From contig CAZBPG010000008.1 in assembly GCA_964493695.1 (NCBI GenBank), positions 1-64,000 of the forward strand: a stretch of DNA of 64,000 bases. Direction: 5' to 3'. The notes below the pieces were generated by a model. It ran no database searches. It was not told the DNA's origin and saw only the letters and a program-made list of their open reading frames with translations. A program made the position numbers and the translations under genes. Below, in pieces: positions 25,512-35,181 of the stretch (position 1 is its first letter; each line of letters opens with the position of its first letter). Source of the stretch: Bog-950 sp964493695 (GTDB lineage: Bacteria; Bacteroidota; Bacteroidia; Chitinophagales; LD1).

Positions 25512-27044
25512 ATGGTAGCAGGCGAAAATAAACTGACATTGCACGATGTCTTTAAGGTTCTTTACGAAAATGAAAAGATTGAAATAAGCCCCGCGGCAAT
25601 AGCCAAAGCAAACGCCAATTTTAATTTCCTCCGCGAGTTTGCTAAAGACAAAGTTATCTATGGCATCAACACAGGTTTTGGCCCAATGGCACAACACCGC
25701 ATTGCTTACTCCGAGCGTTTAACCCTTCAGTACAATTTAATCCGCAGCCATGCCTCCGGTTCCGGTAAACCCATCGATGTAATATACGCCAAGGCCATGT
25801 TGCTCGACCGCCTCAACACATTTGCGCAATGCAAAAGCGGTGTGCACCCCGACCTCATCGTGCTTATAAAAGACATGATCAATCTCGACCTTATACCGGT
25901 GATATACGAACACGGTGGGGTAGGAGCCAGTGGCGACTTAGTGCAGCTCGCACACATGGCACTCGCAATTATTGGCGAAGGCGAAATTCATCACAATGGC
26001 AAGATTCATAACGCCACCGAAATACTCCAGGCACATAACCTCACACCGTTTGCTATTCGCCTGCGCGAAGGTCTTGGTTTAATGAACGGCACTTCCTGCA
26101 TGACCGGTATTGGTTTGGTAAACATCATCGAAGCTAAGCGCTTGCTCAACTGGTCAGTCTTAATCTCCATCACCATCAACGAAATCTTCGAAGCCTTTGA
26201 CGATCACATCTCCGCCCCTTTAAATGCTGTCAAGCACCACACCGGTCAGCACAAAGTAGCTGAAGCCATGCGCCAGATAATTTCGAAGAGCGTATTGATG
26301 AAAAACCGTCACGATTATCTCTACACCGATACTACCGAAACACATTTCAAAGATAAAGTGCAGGAGTATTACTCTCTCCGTTGTATGCCGCAGATACTCG
26401 GCCCGGTTTACGACACCATAGCAACTGCCGAAAAAATAATCACCGATGAACTAAACTCCGTCAGCGATAATCCGGTAATAGACGATGAAGCAAAGAATGT
26501 TTTTCATGGTGGAAATTTCCATGGCGATTACGTTTCGCTCGAGATGGACAAACTCAAAATGGCCATCACCAAACTCTCCATGCTTGCGGACCGGCAATTG
26601 AATTACCTCTTGAACGATAAACTCAACGGCAAACTTCCTCCGTTCATCAACACCGGTACCATCGGTTTAAATTTCGGTATTCAGGGCATTCAATACACCG
26701 CTACATCCACCGTTGCCGAAAACCAAACACTTTCCAACCCGGTTTATGTGCACAGCATTCCAAGCAATAACGATAACCAGGATATTGTAAGCATGGGGAG
26801 CAATGCCGCCTTAATGGCCGCCCGTGTTATCGAAAATACCTTCGAAGTTTTAGCCGTGCACACCTTGGCGGTGGTAGAGGCCGTTGATTGTTTAGATAAA
26901 TCAGAAAAGCTTTCAGCTAAGGCGAAAGAACTTTATACCGGGGTTCGCAAAGTCTCTTCAAAAATAGAAAGCGATGTGGCTAGTTTTAAAAAACTTAAGA
27001 GTATTAAAGAGTATCTAAGAACAAATAATCCGGAAGTTATATAA
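25512..27044 (+). CDS. Aromatic amino acid ammonia-lyase, probably tyrosine-specific
   Basis: The enzyme removes ammonia from an aromatic amino acid using the self-made MIO cofactor. The 510-aa protein has the MIO triad A139-S140-G141 (GVGASGDLVQLAH), the catalytic Tyr50 in VIYGINTGFGPMAQ, and downstream motifs such as NGTSCMTG and QDIVSMG. The selectivity position reads NLIRSHASG (S79-H80), which on its own resembles histidine ammonia-lyase, but the whole sequence is very like the Flavobacterium tyrosine ammonia-lyase, which as I recall carries the same Ser-His. The following fabG-like and desaturase-like genes fit flexirubin-type pigment synthesis, where 4-coumarate is the starter. Confidence 0.88.
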   Translation: MVAGENKLTLHDVFKVLYENEKIEISPAAIAKANANFNFLREFAKDKVIYGINTGFGPMAQHRIAYSERLTLQYNLIRSHASGSGKPIDVIYAKAMLLDRLNTFAQCKSGVHPDLIVLIKDMINLDLIPVIYEHGGVGASGDLVQLAHMALAIIGEGEIHHNGKIHNATEILQAHNLTPFAIRLREGLGLMNGTSCMTGIGLVNIIEAKRLLNWSVLISITINEIFEAFDDHISAPLNAVKHHTGQHKVAEAMRQIISKSVLMKNRHDYLYTDTTETHFKDKVQEYYSLRCMPQILGPVYDTIATAEKIITDELNSVSDNPVIDDEAKNVFHGGNFHGDYVSLEMDKLKMAITKLSMLADRQLNYLLNDKLNGKLPPFINTGTIGLNFGIQGIQYTATSTVAENQTLSNPVYVHSIPSNNDNQDIVSMGSNAALMAARVIENTFEVLAVHTLAVVEAVDCLDKSEKLSAKAKELYTGVRKVSSKIESDVASFKKLKSIKEYLRTNNPEVI

Positions 27045-27051
27045 GAGAGTT

Positions 27052-27130
27052 CAGATTTTAGAAATCAGAAGTAAGATTGAAATGCAGGTAGGCTGCTAAA
27101 TCTAAAATCTAAAATCTAAAATCTAAAATA
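27052..27130. repeat. Repeat-derived leader between the lyase and fabG genes
   Basis: AGATTTTAGA near 27054 is complementary in style to four tandem copies of AAATCTA at about 27099-27127, giving a possible long hairpin. Such AATCTAA tandem words are common between Bacteroidota genes. Confidence 0.5.
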
Positions 27131-27138
27131 CTGAATAC

Positions 27139-27882
27139 ATGAACGAAAAAAAGCTAAAGTATGCTCTTGTAACCGGTGGCTCAAGAGGAATAGGCAGGGC
27201 AGTAAGTTTAAAACTTGCCGCGCAGGGTTATTTTGTATTGGTAAATTTTCAGCGAAACGAAACCGAAGCCGATAAAACCGTTGCCCTGATAAAAGAAGCC
27301 GGAGGCGATGCTGCTGCTATGAAGTTTGATGTTTCAGATAAAGACGACATTCAGAAAACATTAGGAGGGTGGATAGAAAACAACAAAGACAAAACCATCG
27401 AAGTGCTGGTAAACAATGCCGGTATCCGCAAAGATTTTTTGATGATGATGATGGCAGAAGCCGACTGGCATGATGTATTGCGCACTAATCTCGATTCATT
27501 CTACTACATCACTAAGTTGGTTATCCCCGGCATGATGTTCCAGCGTTTCGGTCGTATCATCAATGTAGTTTCGCTCTCAGGTATTAAAGGCTTACCGGGG
27601 CAAACAAACTACTCAGCTTCAAAAGCCGGAGTAATTGCCGCTTCAAAATCACTGGCGCAGGAAATTGGCAGAAAAGGAATCACGGTGAATTGTGTAGCCC
27701 CTGGCTTTATTAAAACCGAAATGACAGAAGGTATTGAAGAAGCACAGTTCAGAAGTATAATACCGGTGCAGCGTTTTGGCGAAGCTGATGAAGTTGCTGA
27801 GGCCGTTTCCTTTTTGGCATCAAAAGGGGCATCTTATATTACCGGTGAAGTGATAAACGTGAATGGAGGTTTATACACCTAA
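27139..27882 (+). CDS. fabG: 3-oxoacyl-ACP reductase (FabG-like SDR)
   Basis: A 247-aa short-chain dehydrogenase. It has the NADP-binding TGGSRGIGRA at residues 13-22, NNAG after the fourth strand, the catalytic Ser (VVSLSG) and YSASK with the Tyr-Lys pair, and the C-terminal VNGGLYT. FabG-type enzymes reduce the beta-keto group during chain extension. Position between the ammonia-lyase and the oxidoreductase suggests it serves polyene pigment assembly rather than general fatty acid synthesis (inference). Confidence 0.9.
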   Translation: MNEKKLKYALVTGGSRGIGRAVSLKLAAQGYFVLVNFQRNETEADKTVALIKEAGGDAAAMKFDVSDKDDIQKTLGGWIENNKDKTIEVLVNNAGIRKDFLMMMMAEADWHDVLRTNLDSFYYITKLVIPGMMFQRFGRIINVVSLSGIKGLPGQTNYSASKAGVIAASKSLAQEIGRKGITVNCVAPGFIKTEMTEGIEEAQFRSIIPVQRFGEADEVAEAVSFLASKGASYITGEVINVNGGLYT

Positions 27883-27891
27883 GGCAATGCC

Positions 27892-29430
27892 ATGCAGCCT
27901 GAAAAAAAGGTAAACATTATTGGTGCAGGTATCTCGGGTTTATCCCTGGGCTGCTACCTGCAAATGAACGGTTACGAAACACAGATTTTCGAAAAGCACA
28001 ACATTCCCGGTGGCCTATGCACCAGTTGGGATAAATCAGGCTATACTTTCGATGGCTGTGCGCATTGGATTCTCGGCTCAGATAAAGGAAGTTCGTTCTA
28101 TAAAGTATGGAACGAACTCATTGATATGCGGAAAGTGGAATGGGTTAATCATGATATCCGCATGTTTATTGAAGTAAAAAACCGCGATAAATACGGTAGT
28201 AACACATTCCGCTTTTATACCAACCTCGATAAACTTCAGCAATACCTGATTGACCTTGCCCCGGAAGATGAAAAAGCGATTCGCGATTTCATCAAACCCA
28301 TGCGCGTTATCCAGAAGTTTGACATGCCGCCCATCATGGATGAACTGCCCTTGATTCTATCCATCATCCGTAGTATAAAAATGATGCGTTATGCACAGTT
28401 TCTGTTTACGTTTCTGAAACTCTGGGGACAAACCAACTACACCTTCGCAGCAAAATTGAAGAATCCTTTTCTGAAAGAAAGCTTTGAGATGTTGTATGAC
28501 GGGGAAGAAGTAAACCTGCTCGTGATTTATTTTCCAATGGCAAGTTTCGATAAGAAGAGTGCCGGTTATCCCTTAGGCGGTTCACTGAAATTTGCAGAAC
28601 GTTTTGAGAAAAGGTATCTGGAACTGGGCGGTAAGATTCATTACCACACACCGGTGAACAAAATTCTTACGGAAAATGGAGTTGCTAAAGCGGTAGAAGT
28701 CCGCCACGGAAAAATTCATGAATCAGATTTAGTTATTTCCTGTGCCGATTGGTATTTAACGGCCTTTGAGTTACTGGAAGGAAAGTTTGTAAACAAGAAA
28801 ATGATTGCTTTGAAAGAGGGTAGGAGTCTGGAAGTGTTCTATTCGGTTGTGCAATTTTCGTTCGGCATTGGTAAAGACCTTTCAACTGTGCCTCACCTGA
28901 TGCGCTATCCTTTGGAGTTACCATTAGTATCACCGGATGGAACGGAGTATAACCGGATGGAAGTTCACATTTATAGTTACGATAGAACTATGGCACCTGA
29001 AGGAAAGAGTTCGGTAGTGGTAAGTTTCTATACCAAACAACGCGACTTCTGGATTAACCATCGCAAAAACAATCGCGCGGAATACCGCAGAATTAAGACT
29101 GAGTTTGCCGGAAAAGTCATTGAGCAATTGGAGAGCCGTTTGAACGGTGTTAAAGAATTTATTGAAGTAGTGGATGTTGCTACACCGGCTACCATTCTTC
29201 GCTACACCGGTAACTGGAAAGGAAGCGCACAAGGCTTAATGCCGGGGAAAAATTTCCTGGCTTCCGTACCCATTCAACCAACTTTCCCCGGGCTAAAGAA
29301 TTTCTATTATGCCAGCCATTGGAACCGTCCGAGCGGTGGGTTACCAATTGCCGTAATGAGCGGACGGCAACTAGCCCAGAAAATTTGCAAAGATGATGGA
29401 CGGAAATTTGTAGTTAAAAAAGACTGGTGA
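27892..29430 (+). CDS. FAD-dependent phytoene desaturase-like oxidoreductase
   Basis: The 512-aa protein starts with the Rossmann dinucleotide motif IIGAGISGLSLGCYL and EKHNIPGG, and ends with the second FAD-binding part (NFYYASHWNRPSGGLPIAVMSG), the layout of CrtI/amine-oxidase-like enzymes. Similar genes accompany flexirubin and carotenoid loci, where they may act on the polyene or aryl ring; the substrate is not known. It begins 9 bp after the fabG-like gene, in the same transcript. The gene is complete. Confidence 0.85.
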   Translation: MQPEKKVNIIGAGISGLSLGCYLQMNGYETQIFEKHNIPGGLCTSWDKSGYTFDGCAHWILGSDKGSSFYKVWNELIDMRKVEWVNHDIRMFIEVKNRDKYGSNTFRFYTNLDKLQQYLIDLAPEDEKAIRDFIKPMRVIQKFDMPPIMDELPLILSIIRSIKMMRYAQFLFTFLKLWGQTNYTFAAKLKNPFLKESFEMLYDGEEVNLLVIYFPMASFDKKSAGYPLGGSLKFAERFEKRYLELGGKIHYHTPVNKILTENGVAKAVEVRHGKIHESDLVISCADWYLTAFELLEGKFVNKKMIALKEGRSLEVFYSVVQFSFGIGKDLSTVPHLMRYPLELPLVSPDGTEYNRMEVHIYSYDRTMAPEGKSSVVVSFYTKQRDFWINHRKNNRAEYRRIKTEFAGKVIEQLESRLNGVKEFIEVVDVATPATILRYTGNWKGSAQGLMPGKNFLASVPIQPTFPGLKNFYYASHWNRPSGGLPIAVMSGRQLAQKICKDDGRKFVVKKDW

Positions 29431-29456
29431 TTACTTGCTGCAAAAGCATTTACTGT

Positions 29457-30173
29457 TTAAGGGCTTCTGTTTATCAGCACCGGCATGTAGTTGTCTTTCT
29501 TTTTAGGCTTCCACATCCTGAAATTCCAGCCTAGGCCTGCCATAAATTTCATTTCGTCAAGTCGGGTTGGTGAAGAAAGTTTGCTGAATACCTGACCGGT
29601 TACAGCCTGCACTTTTACAAACAAATGAAATATCCAGCCCACATAATAGTTACACCCAATAGTTGCAGCCGCCAGCGGAACCGGTGTGAAAGGTGTACGC
29701 TTTAAATTGTCGCCATCTTTGTATGCTACCTGCACCAATCCTATCCCCGGTGTAAAGCCGATATAAGGATCCCAGCGGCTGGGTTTAAGAAAGTGGTAAT
29801 TCAACCCGCCAAACAGGGCATGATTGGCTTTTAATCCGGTTTCATTTTTTCTGTTTAAGGCAAACGAACACCAGATGGAACCGGTGAACGAAACACGGTT
29901 ATCAAAAAACAGATCCATATCGCCATTTACATAACCGGTTGCCACTTTTTGGTTGAACAAGAAACCAGGTGCAAGGTTTCCCTGTGAGCGAAAACATCCT
30001 TTTCGCTCCTCCCATATTTTTTGTGCGGGCAATTGGGTGAAAGCCAAAACGGAAAGCATCAAAAGCAATATTCTGATAGAGGTTATTACCAGCAGTTTTT
30101 GTTTGCAGGTATGCCGGTGCGTGATGTAATCGGCAAGCATTATAAAAACGCGGTTTATTTTCGTGGTTTCCAT
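29457..30173 (-). CDS. Probable outer-membrane beta-barrel protein
   Basis: The 238-aa product carries a hydrophobic export signal (IRILLLMLSVLAFTQLPAQ, about residues 32-50 of the longest frame), so the true start may be a later Met such as MLADYITHRH. The mature part has alternating hydrophobic strands (LFGGLNYHFLKPSRWDPYIG, AAATIGCNYYVGWIFHLFVK) typical of small outer-membrane barrels. It overlaps the upstream gene by 19 bp; that gene has the same overall character, so the two may be an old duplication. Function unknown. Confidence 0.7.
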   Translation of the reverse strand: METTKINRVFIMLADYITHRHTCKQKLLVITSIRILLLMLSVLAFTQLPAQKIWEERKGCFRSQGNLAPGFLFNQKVATGYVNGDMDLFFDNRVSFTGSIWCSFALNRKNETGLKANHALFGGLNYHFLKPSRWDPYIGFTPGIGLVQVAYKDGDNLKRTPFTPVPLAAATIGCNYYVGWIFHLFVKVQAVTGQVFSKLSSPTRLDEMKFMAGLGWNFRMWKPKKKDNYMPVLINRSP

Positions 30174-30832
30174 AGCTGTAAAAATTTATAGTTAACACTT
30201 ACATTCAGGAGCAGGTGTCCTTCCCATCCTGCATTTTTATGCAGTTCAAGGTGCATTTCGCCATCCGGCTCTTCTTCCACATGCAGCTCTTTGCCCAAGT
30301 GCAGCATGTATTGTGCAGAAAGCGAAATATCGAACTTAGGAGTAACGTTGTAGTGGCATCCTAAGCCGGCCTGCACGGCCGAACTGAAATGAGACATTTT
30401 CTTTCCATTTTCTCCGTTTATCTTAACGATAGTTTCGTCAAAGCAATGACCGGCAACTATATACGGTGTCAGTTTGCGGGCAAAGCCTTTAATATCTATC
30501 AGATAAAACATTACGCTCCAGCCTATATGAACATCGGTGCGGTGCGCTTTGTTTTTAATGTTGGTTATCAGCACATCGGCAAAAAACTCCGTGTTTACCC
30601 GGTCAATTACCTGTATCCGGAATTGTCCGCCTGTACCATTGCCGAACATGTTAGCATCATGCTCGCTAAACAGGCTGTAAGTATTGCGAAGACCGAGAGA
30701 GAAGTTGCCGTTTTGTTTAGCATAGAGCGGCTTTTTGAATTCAGAGAGGGTATCGCGTTTGTTTTCCGCGAGTAGCAGGTTTGGTAACAGACCAAACAGG
30801 AGAATAACCGGCAGCCATCTTGTTCGTTTCAT
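30155..30832 (-). CDS. Probable outer-membrane beta-barrel protein
   Basis: A 225-aa protein with a signal peptide (LPVILLFGLLPNLLLAE, residues about 7-23) and mature strands such as NFSLGLRNTYSLFSEHD, GQFRIQVIDRVNTEFFADVL and AGLGCHYNVTPKFDISLSAQ. This resembles outer-membrane proteins of 8-10 strands. It is first in a two-gene minus-strand pair, overlapping the next gene by 19 bp. No specific family was recognised. Confidence 0.72.
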   Translation of the reverse strand: MKRTRWLPVILLFGLLPNLLLAENKRDTLSEFKKPLYAKQNGNFSLGLRNTYSLFSEHDANMFGNGTGGQFRIQVIDRVNTEFFADVLITNIKNKAHRTDVHIGWSVMFYLIDIKGFARKLTPYIVAGHCFDETIVKINGENGKKMSHFSSAVQAGLGCHYNVTPKFDISLSAQYMLHLGKELHVEEEPDGEMHLELHKNAGWEGHLLLNVSVNYKFLQLWKPRK

Positions 30833-30936
30833 AACAGTTGGTTTTGGTGAGGTAGCGGTTTCTCATAACAGTTTATTTATTTTTTAACGGTGGGTACTCG
30901 GAATTTATTGTGTGGTGTTGGAAAAGGTACAAAAAA

Positions 30937-30966
30937 AATCCCGCCCCAAGGGGGCCGGATTTTTTA
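30937..30966 (-). terminator. Terminator of the small gene at 30984
   Basis: AATCC and GCCCC pair with GGGGC and GGATT around AAG. On the minus strand T8 follows; a T-run also exists on the plus strand. Confidence 0.8.
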
Positions 30967-30983
30967 ACTCTAAAGCAATATGT

Positions 30984-31178
30984 TTAGAAGAACTTGTTTC
31001 TTTTCTTAAGTTCTTCAGCTGCATCACTGTAGCCGTTCTTGTATGATTTGTTGCAAACTCTTTCGAACTCATCTATCTCCATCACCATTGCACTCGGGAA
31101 TGGTTGGTCGTAAAATCCGATTAGAAAATCCTTTTTTGCTTTTTCGTAGTAGTAATCTTTTGCTTCCTGCGTAGCCAT
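30984..31178 (-). CDS. Small hypothetical protein
   Basis: A 64-aa, Lys- and acid-rich soluble protein with several Tyr (MATQEAKDYYYEKAKKDFLIG) and no recognised domain. It is probably real: it has an ATG start, stands alone between secDF and the outer-membrane gene pair, and is followed by a good terminator 18 bp downstream. The 31179-31354 stretch upstream has no other gene. Confidence 0.6.
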   Translation of the reverse strand: MATQEAKDYYYEKAKKDFLIGFYDQPFPSAMVMEIDEFERVCNKSYKNGYSDAAEELKKRNKFF

Positions 31179-31354
31179 TATCTTTTCTGTTCTAAGGTTA
31201 AATGTTTTTGTTTTCGTGCACCAACTTACTGAAACAAGTTCCGCAGTTGATTTATCTATTCATACGTTGTATGTATGTGAAATGTTCTAATGGAAAAACT
31301 TTTGATTTACAAAGTGCTGATTGTATTTGTCTGAAAAGAAGGCCTTAAAAGCAA

Positions 31355-31384
31355 AAAAGCGCCCTGACAACTCAGGACGCTTTT
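31355..31384 (-). terminator. Terminator of secDF
   Basis: AAAAGCG and CCTGA pair with TCAGG and CGCTTTT around CAAC, with one bulged mismatch. The minus-strand T-run follows. Confidence 0.8.
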
Positions 31385-31405
31385 AATAGTTCAAACAGTT
31401 TTTTG

Positions 31406-34400
31406 TTATGCCTTTTTCTTTCTGTTCATCAGGTCAACCATGATAGGTGACGCTACGAAGATAGAAGAGTAAGTTCCTATCAACAACCCGATGATAAGGG
31501 CGAAAGAGAAACCACGGATAGGAGTTCCGCCAAACAGGAAGAGTATAAGGGCAACGATGAACACGGTGAACACCGTCATAATAGTTCTGCTTAATGTCTG
31601 GTTGATAGAATCGTTTACGTTTTGAACCGCAGTGCGGGTAGGATGTAAGCCCATAGTCTCACGAATACGGTCAAACACCACCACCGTATCGTTTACCGAG
31701 TAACCGATAAGAGTAAGCACAGCCGCTACGATGTTCTGGTCAATTTCGAGCGAGAACGGAAGAATGTGACGGAACAAAGAGAACACGCCCAACACCAATA
31801 TCGGGTCGTGAATCAAGGCGACAATAGCACCGGTGGCATACTCCCAACGTTTGAAACGTATGAAGATGTATAAGAAAACTCCACCCAAACTGAACAGGAT
31901 TGCCCAAAGCGAACTTTGACGGATATCATCGGCAATTGTCGCTTCAATTTTGATAGAACTCTTCACGTTCTTAGTTCTGAAATCTTCGAGGGAAGGAGCC
32001 TCTGTATAGAAAGGTTTCAATCCTTCGTAAATTTTCGCTTCCACGGTGCTGTCGGTAGCTGCACCTTCTGCATCAATCATGTAAGCCGTGGTGATAGAAA
32101 CCTGGTTGTCGCTTCCGTAGGTTTTAACCTGTGGGGTTCCGTCTAAACTCTTTTCAAGAGCAGCACCTACGGCTTCGGTAGTTACATTTTTATCAAACTG
32201 AACCACATAGCTTCTTCCACCCTTAAAGTCAACACCTAAGTCGAAGCCATAGAAAACAATAGAACTGATGGAAACGGCAAAGATGATGGCAGAGAAAATG
32301 TAAGAGTATTTCTTCTTACCGATGAAATCGAAGGTAGTTCCTTTGAAAAGGTTGCTGGTGTATTTATTTCCAAAATCAACTTTCCAGTTTTTATCGAACC
32401 ACCAGTCGAAGGTTACTCTCGATACTAATACGGCTGTAAACATGGAAGTAAACAAACCATACACCAGCACCCGACCGAAGCCCTGAATAGGACCGAGACC
32501 GAAAATCATGAGGGCGATACCTACCACCATGGTAGTTAAGTTACCGTCAATAATGGCGCTGTAAGAGTGGCTGTAACCTTCATCAACAGCTAAGCGCAAT
32601 CCTTTGCCGCGGGCGACTTCCTCGCGCACACGCTCGTTGATAATTACGTTGGCATCTACCGCCATAGCCAGCGTAAGCAGGATACCCGCCATTGCCGGAA
32701 GGGTAAACGATGCTCCGATAGAGATAAGTGCACAAATCAAGATGAAAAGGTTCAGGAACATGGCGATGTTGGCAATAACACCCGAACGGTTATAATAAGC
32801 CACCATAAACAGGAACACCATACCGAAACCAATCAGCAACGAAAGCAAACCGGACTTGATAGATTCTTTACCAAGCGATGGTCCGATAACCTGCTCCTGA
32901 ATAACTACGGTTTTAGCTTCGAGTTTACCGCTCTTAAGGATGTTACCTAAGTCAATCGCTTCTTCCAGCACATCAATACCGGTTATCTGCGAGCGGCCAC
33001 CGGAAATCTTCTGCTGCACACGAGGAGCAGAGAACACGCGGTTATCGAGAACAATTGCAATACATTTCTTCACCGTCTTGCCGTTTACGTTGCCGTTTAC
33101 CGCGGCTTCGGTCATTTTCTCCCACTTAGCGGCACCAAGGGCATTCATCGAAATGTCTACTTCAGGAATACCGAACTGGTCGAAACTCTGATAAGCATCG
33201 GTAATTACATCGCCACCCAGCGGTGCTTCGGGTGAAGACGGATTTTGTTTAATGGCATACAAGCCATAAACGTTATTGTCTTTGATAGCCGGATGCGCGC
33301 CCCAAAGCAATTTCAAATCGCGGGGGAATACTGCACGAACTTCTTCGCGGCTCAACAGACGGTTAATTTTTGCAGTATCTTTTCCGAATGCACGGCCAAC
33401 CATTGGTCCTTCGCCTACGCGCTGGCTTTGGCCTTCGGTAACTATGTTCGGGTAAAGCACTTCGAACAGCGGGTTAGAGTTAGTGTTGGAAGTATCGGGC
33501 TTGGCAGCAGCACCGGTATCGGCAGCAGCTTTAGTGGTAGTGTCGGTACCGAACAAAGCAGCACCGGCAGTTGAAGCAGCAGTTGTATCTACAGCACCGG
33601 TGAGGGTGGTGTCGGTGGCAACGGTTTCTGTCTTAACGGCAAGCGCTGCGCGAAGCGTGGTGTTAGCGCCATCCAGATAGTTGATTACTTCTTCGGTTTC
33701 GTAAGTATCCCAGAATTCTAACTGAGCAGTGGCCTGTAAGAGTTTACGCACACGGGCAGGGTCGTCAACACCCGGAAGTTCGAGAATGATACGACCGGTG
33801 TTTTCCTGCAAGGAGATATTAGGTGAAGCCACACCGAACTGGTCGATACGGGTTTTAAGAACCTGGAAAGTATTTTTAATGGCACCGTCAAAATCTTTGC
33901 GGAGCACATTGATAACTTCATCGTTGGAAGAAGTAATGCTGATTTTGCCCTGATAACCCTCGATAGGAGCGAAGATGGCAGAAAGCTTGGCGTTCTTATC
34001 CAGCTTTTCAAACTCGTCCTGGAAAACGGTAAGGAAATCGGCCTGTGAGTTAGCCTGCGCCTTTTTGGCATTGGTAATAGCCTGATTAAAAACCTGGTTG
34101 CGGTTGTTGTAAGACAGGTTGCGCAACACATCGTCTTCCGAAATTTCCATAATCAAACTCATACCGCCCTTTAAGTCAAGACCCAGCGAAAGTGCATGGT
34201 CGCGGCAGAATTTGTAGGTATAGAAATCTTTAAGGCCCCAGATATCGATAATGGGAAGAGAAGAAACAGAGTCGAGGTAGTTTCTGCGGTAGAGTTTGGT
34301 GATTTGCTCTAATGAATCTTTAAAAAGAATTTCCTGTGCGGGGTTTAAACCGGCAGGCTGGGTTACCTTAACAGCAGCGGCTGCATATTTGTCGGCTTTG

Positions 34401-34501
34401 CCCTCTACATGGTTAGCCAGAAAGGTAAACGAAAGCTGAATAAGACACACCACCACCAGTACCCAGGTGAAAAATTTAATAACTCCTCTAAGATTCTGCA
34501 T
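31406..34501 (-). CDS. secDF: Fused protein translocase subunit SecDF
   Basis: SecDF uses the proton gradient to pull exported proteins through SecYEG from the periplasmic side. The 1031-aa fusion has SecD first (transmembrane segment at about 8-28, DLKGGMSLIMEIS, the P1 domain, then five transmembrane segments with AVDANVIINERVREE), and SecF from about residue 735 (DLGVDFKGGRSYVVQF, then SVNDTVVVFDRIRE). The P1 region holds a long Thr/Ala-rich insert at about 290-340, a common variable loop in Bacteroidota. It is a single-gene unit with a promoter-like TATATTTG upstream. Confidence 0.97.
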   Translation of the reverse strand: MQNLRGVIKFFTWVLVVVCLIQLSFTFLANHVEGKADKYAAAAVKVTQPAGLNPAQEILFKDSLEQITKLYRRNYLDSVSSLPIIDIWGLKDFYTYKFCRDHALSLGLDLKGGMSLIMEISEDDVLRNLSYNNRNQVFNQAITNAKKAQANSQADFLTVFQDEFEKLDKNAKLSAIFAPIEGYQGKISITSSNDEVINVLRKDFDGAIKNTFQVLKTRIDQFGVASPNISLQENTGRIILELPGVDDPARVRKLLQATAQLEFWDTYETEEVINYLDGANTTLRAALAVKTETVATDTTLTGAVDTTAASTAGAALFGTDTTTKAAADTGAAAKPDTSNTNSNPLFEVLYPNIVTEGQSQRVGEGPMVGRAFGKDTAKINRLLSREEVRAVFPRDLKLLWGAHPAIKDNNVYGLYAIKQNPSSPEAPLGGDVITDAYQSFDQFGIPEVDISMNALGAAKWEKMTEAAVNGNVNGKTVKKCIAIVLDNRVFSAPRVQQKISGGRSQITGIDVLEEAIDLGNILKSGKLEAKTVVIQEQVIGPSLGKESIKSGLLSLLIGFGMVFLFMVAYYNRSGVIANIAMFLNLFILICALISIGASFTLPAMAGILLTLAMAVDANVIINERVREEVARGKGLRLAVDEGYSHSYSAIIDGNLTTMVVGIALMIFGLGPIQGFGRVLVYGLFTSMFTAVLVSRVTFDWWFDKNWKVDFGNKYTSNLFKGTTFDFIGKKKYSYIFSAIIFAVSISSIVFYGFDLGVDFKGGRSYVVQFDKNVTTEAVGAALEKSLDGTPQVKTYGSDNQVSITTAYMIDAEGAATDSTVEAKIYEGLKPFYTEAPSLEDFRTKNVKSSIKIEATIADDIRQSSLWAILFSLGGVFLYIFIRFKRWEYATGAIVALIHDPILVLGVFSLFRHILPFSLEIDQNIVAAVLTLIGYSVNDTVVVFDRIRETMGLHPTRTAVQNVNDSINQTLSRTIMTVFTVFIVALILFLFGGTPIRGFSFALIIGLLIGTYSSIFVASPIMVDLMNRKKKA

Positions 34502-34557
34502 TTGAAAGTTTATTTATAGTCTGAAAAAAGCGCGTCCCGCTTTTGGCGGGGCGGGCG

Positions 34558-34565
34558 CAAATATA
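34558..34565 (-). promoter_or_regulatory. Candidate -7 box of secDF
   Basis: The minus strand reads TATATTTG, a full match to TAnnTTTG, about 57 bp upstream of the secDF start. No TTG is present at the -33 distance. Confidence 0.4.
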
Positions 34566-34707
34566 TAAGAATAGGTGATAAAGAAAAGGAGGTGATGAGT
34601 TGATGAGTTAATGAGCAAATTAGCAGATGAACAGCCGGTAACTTAGCGGTTAATGATAAGCTTCTTTGTGGCACTTCATCTATTGCTGCCGGTAATGGTA
34701 AGTATGA

Positions 34708-35181
34708 TTAACTTTTTTTCAACCGGCTTATTATTTGCAATTCTTCCACATCGGCTTTGTCCTGCAGGCGATTAGCTAACAGTTTGCTTACAATCAAATC
34801 GTCCAGATGCAATACCGGGATTGATAAATTTTTGATGGTTAACAACTGCTTCCGGTTATAGGCATCATCAAAATTCAGCCCTTGCACTTTACTTAAAAAA
34901 TCTATGCGTTCAGGTTCTGTGCCGATATGAAAAACTACTACCTCCGTAAAATTCATGGCGGCTATTGCTGCAATTCCATCTTTGTCGAAGTCTAATTTTT
35001 CAAAAACTTTTAAAAGCCGTTCTTTGTTTTCGTTGGTAGGGCGGAGCCAAACATCCATATCGCCAGTTGCCCGGATATAACCGTGGTAGATTACTGCATA
35101 ACCGCCAATTAATATGAAATCTACCTGGTGTTGAATTAGCTCAACAATCATTTGCTGATGCACCGGATGTGTAAAGTTCAT
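34708..35181 (-). CDS. Nucleotidyltransferase-fold protein, possible toxin
   Basis: The 157-aa protein has the minimal nucleotidyltransferase core: GGYAVIYHGYIRATGDMDVW (residues 22-41), in which the GG and the Asp pair DMD bind nucleotide and metal, then a later Glu/Asp (PERIDFLSK). Related short proteins (DUF6036, AbiEii-like and MNT-like) act in toxin-antitoxin or phage-defence pairs by modifying tRNA or a partner protein. Its ATG overlaps the stop of the 71-aa upstream gene by 4 bp, so the two are coupled. Role as toxin is inference. Confidence 0.75.
   Translation of the reverse strand: MNFTHPVHQQMIVELIQHQVDFILIGGYAVIYHGYIRATGDMDVWLRPTNENKERLLKVFEKLDFDKDGIAAIAAMNFTEVVVFHIGTEPERIDFLSKVQGLNFDDAYNRKQLLTIKNLSIPVLHLDDLIVSKLLANRLQDKADVEELQIISRLKKS

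Noticed and set aside
28406..29232. Minus-strand frames inside the FAD oxidoreductase gene
   Set aside because: Shadows of a well-supported plus-strand gene.
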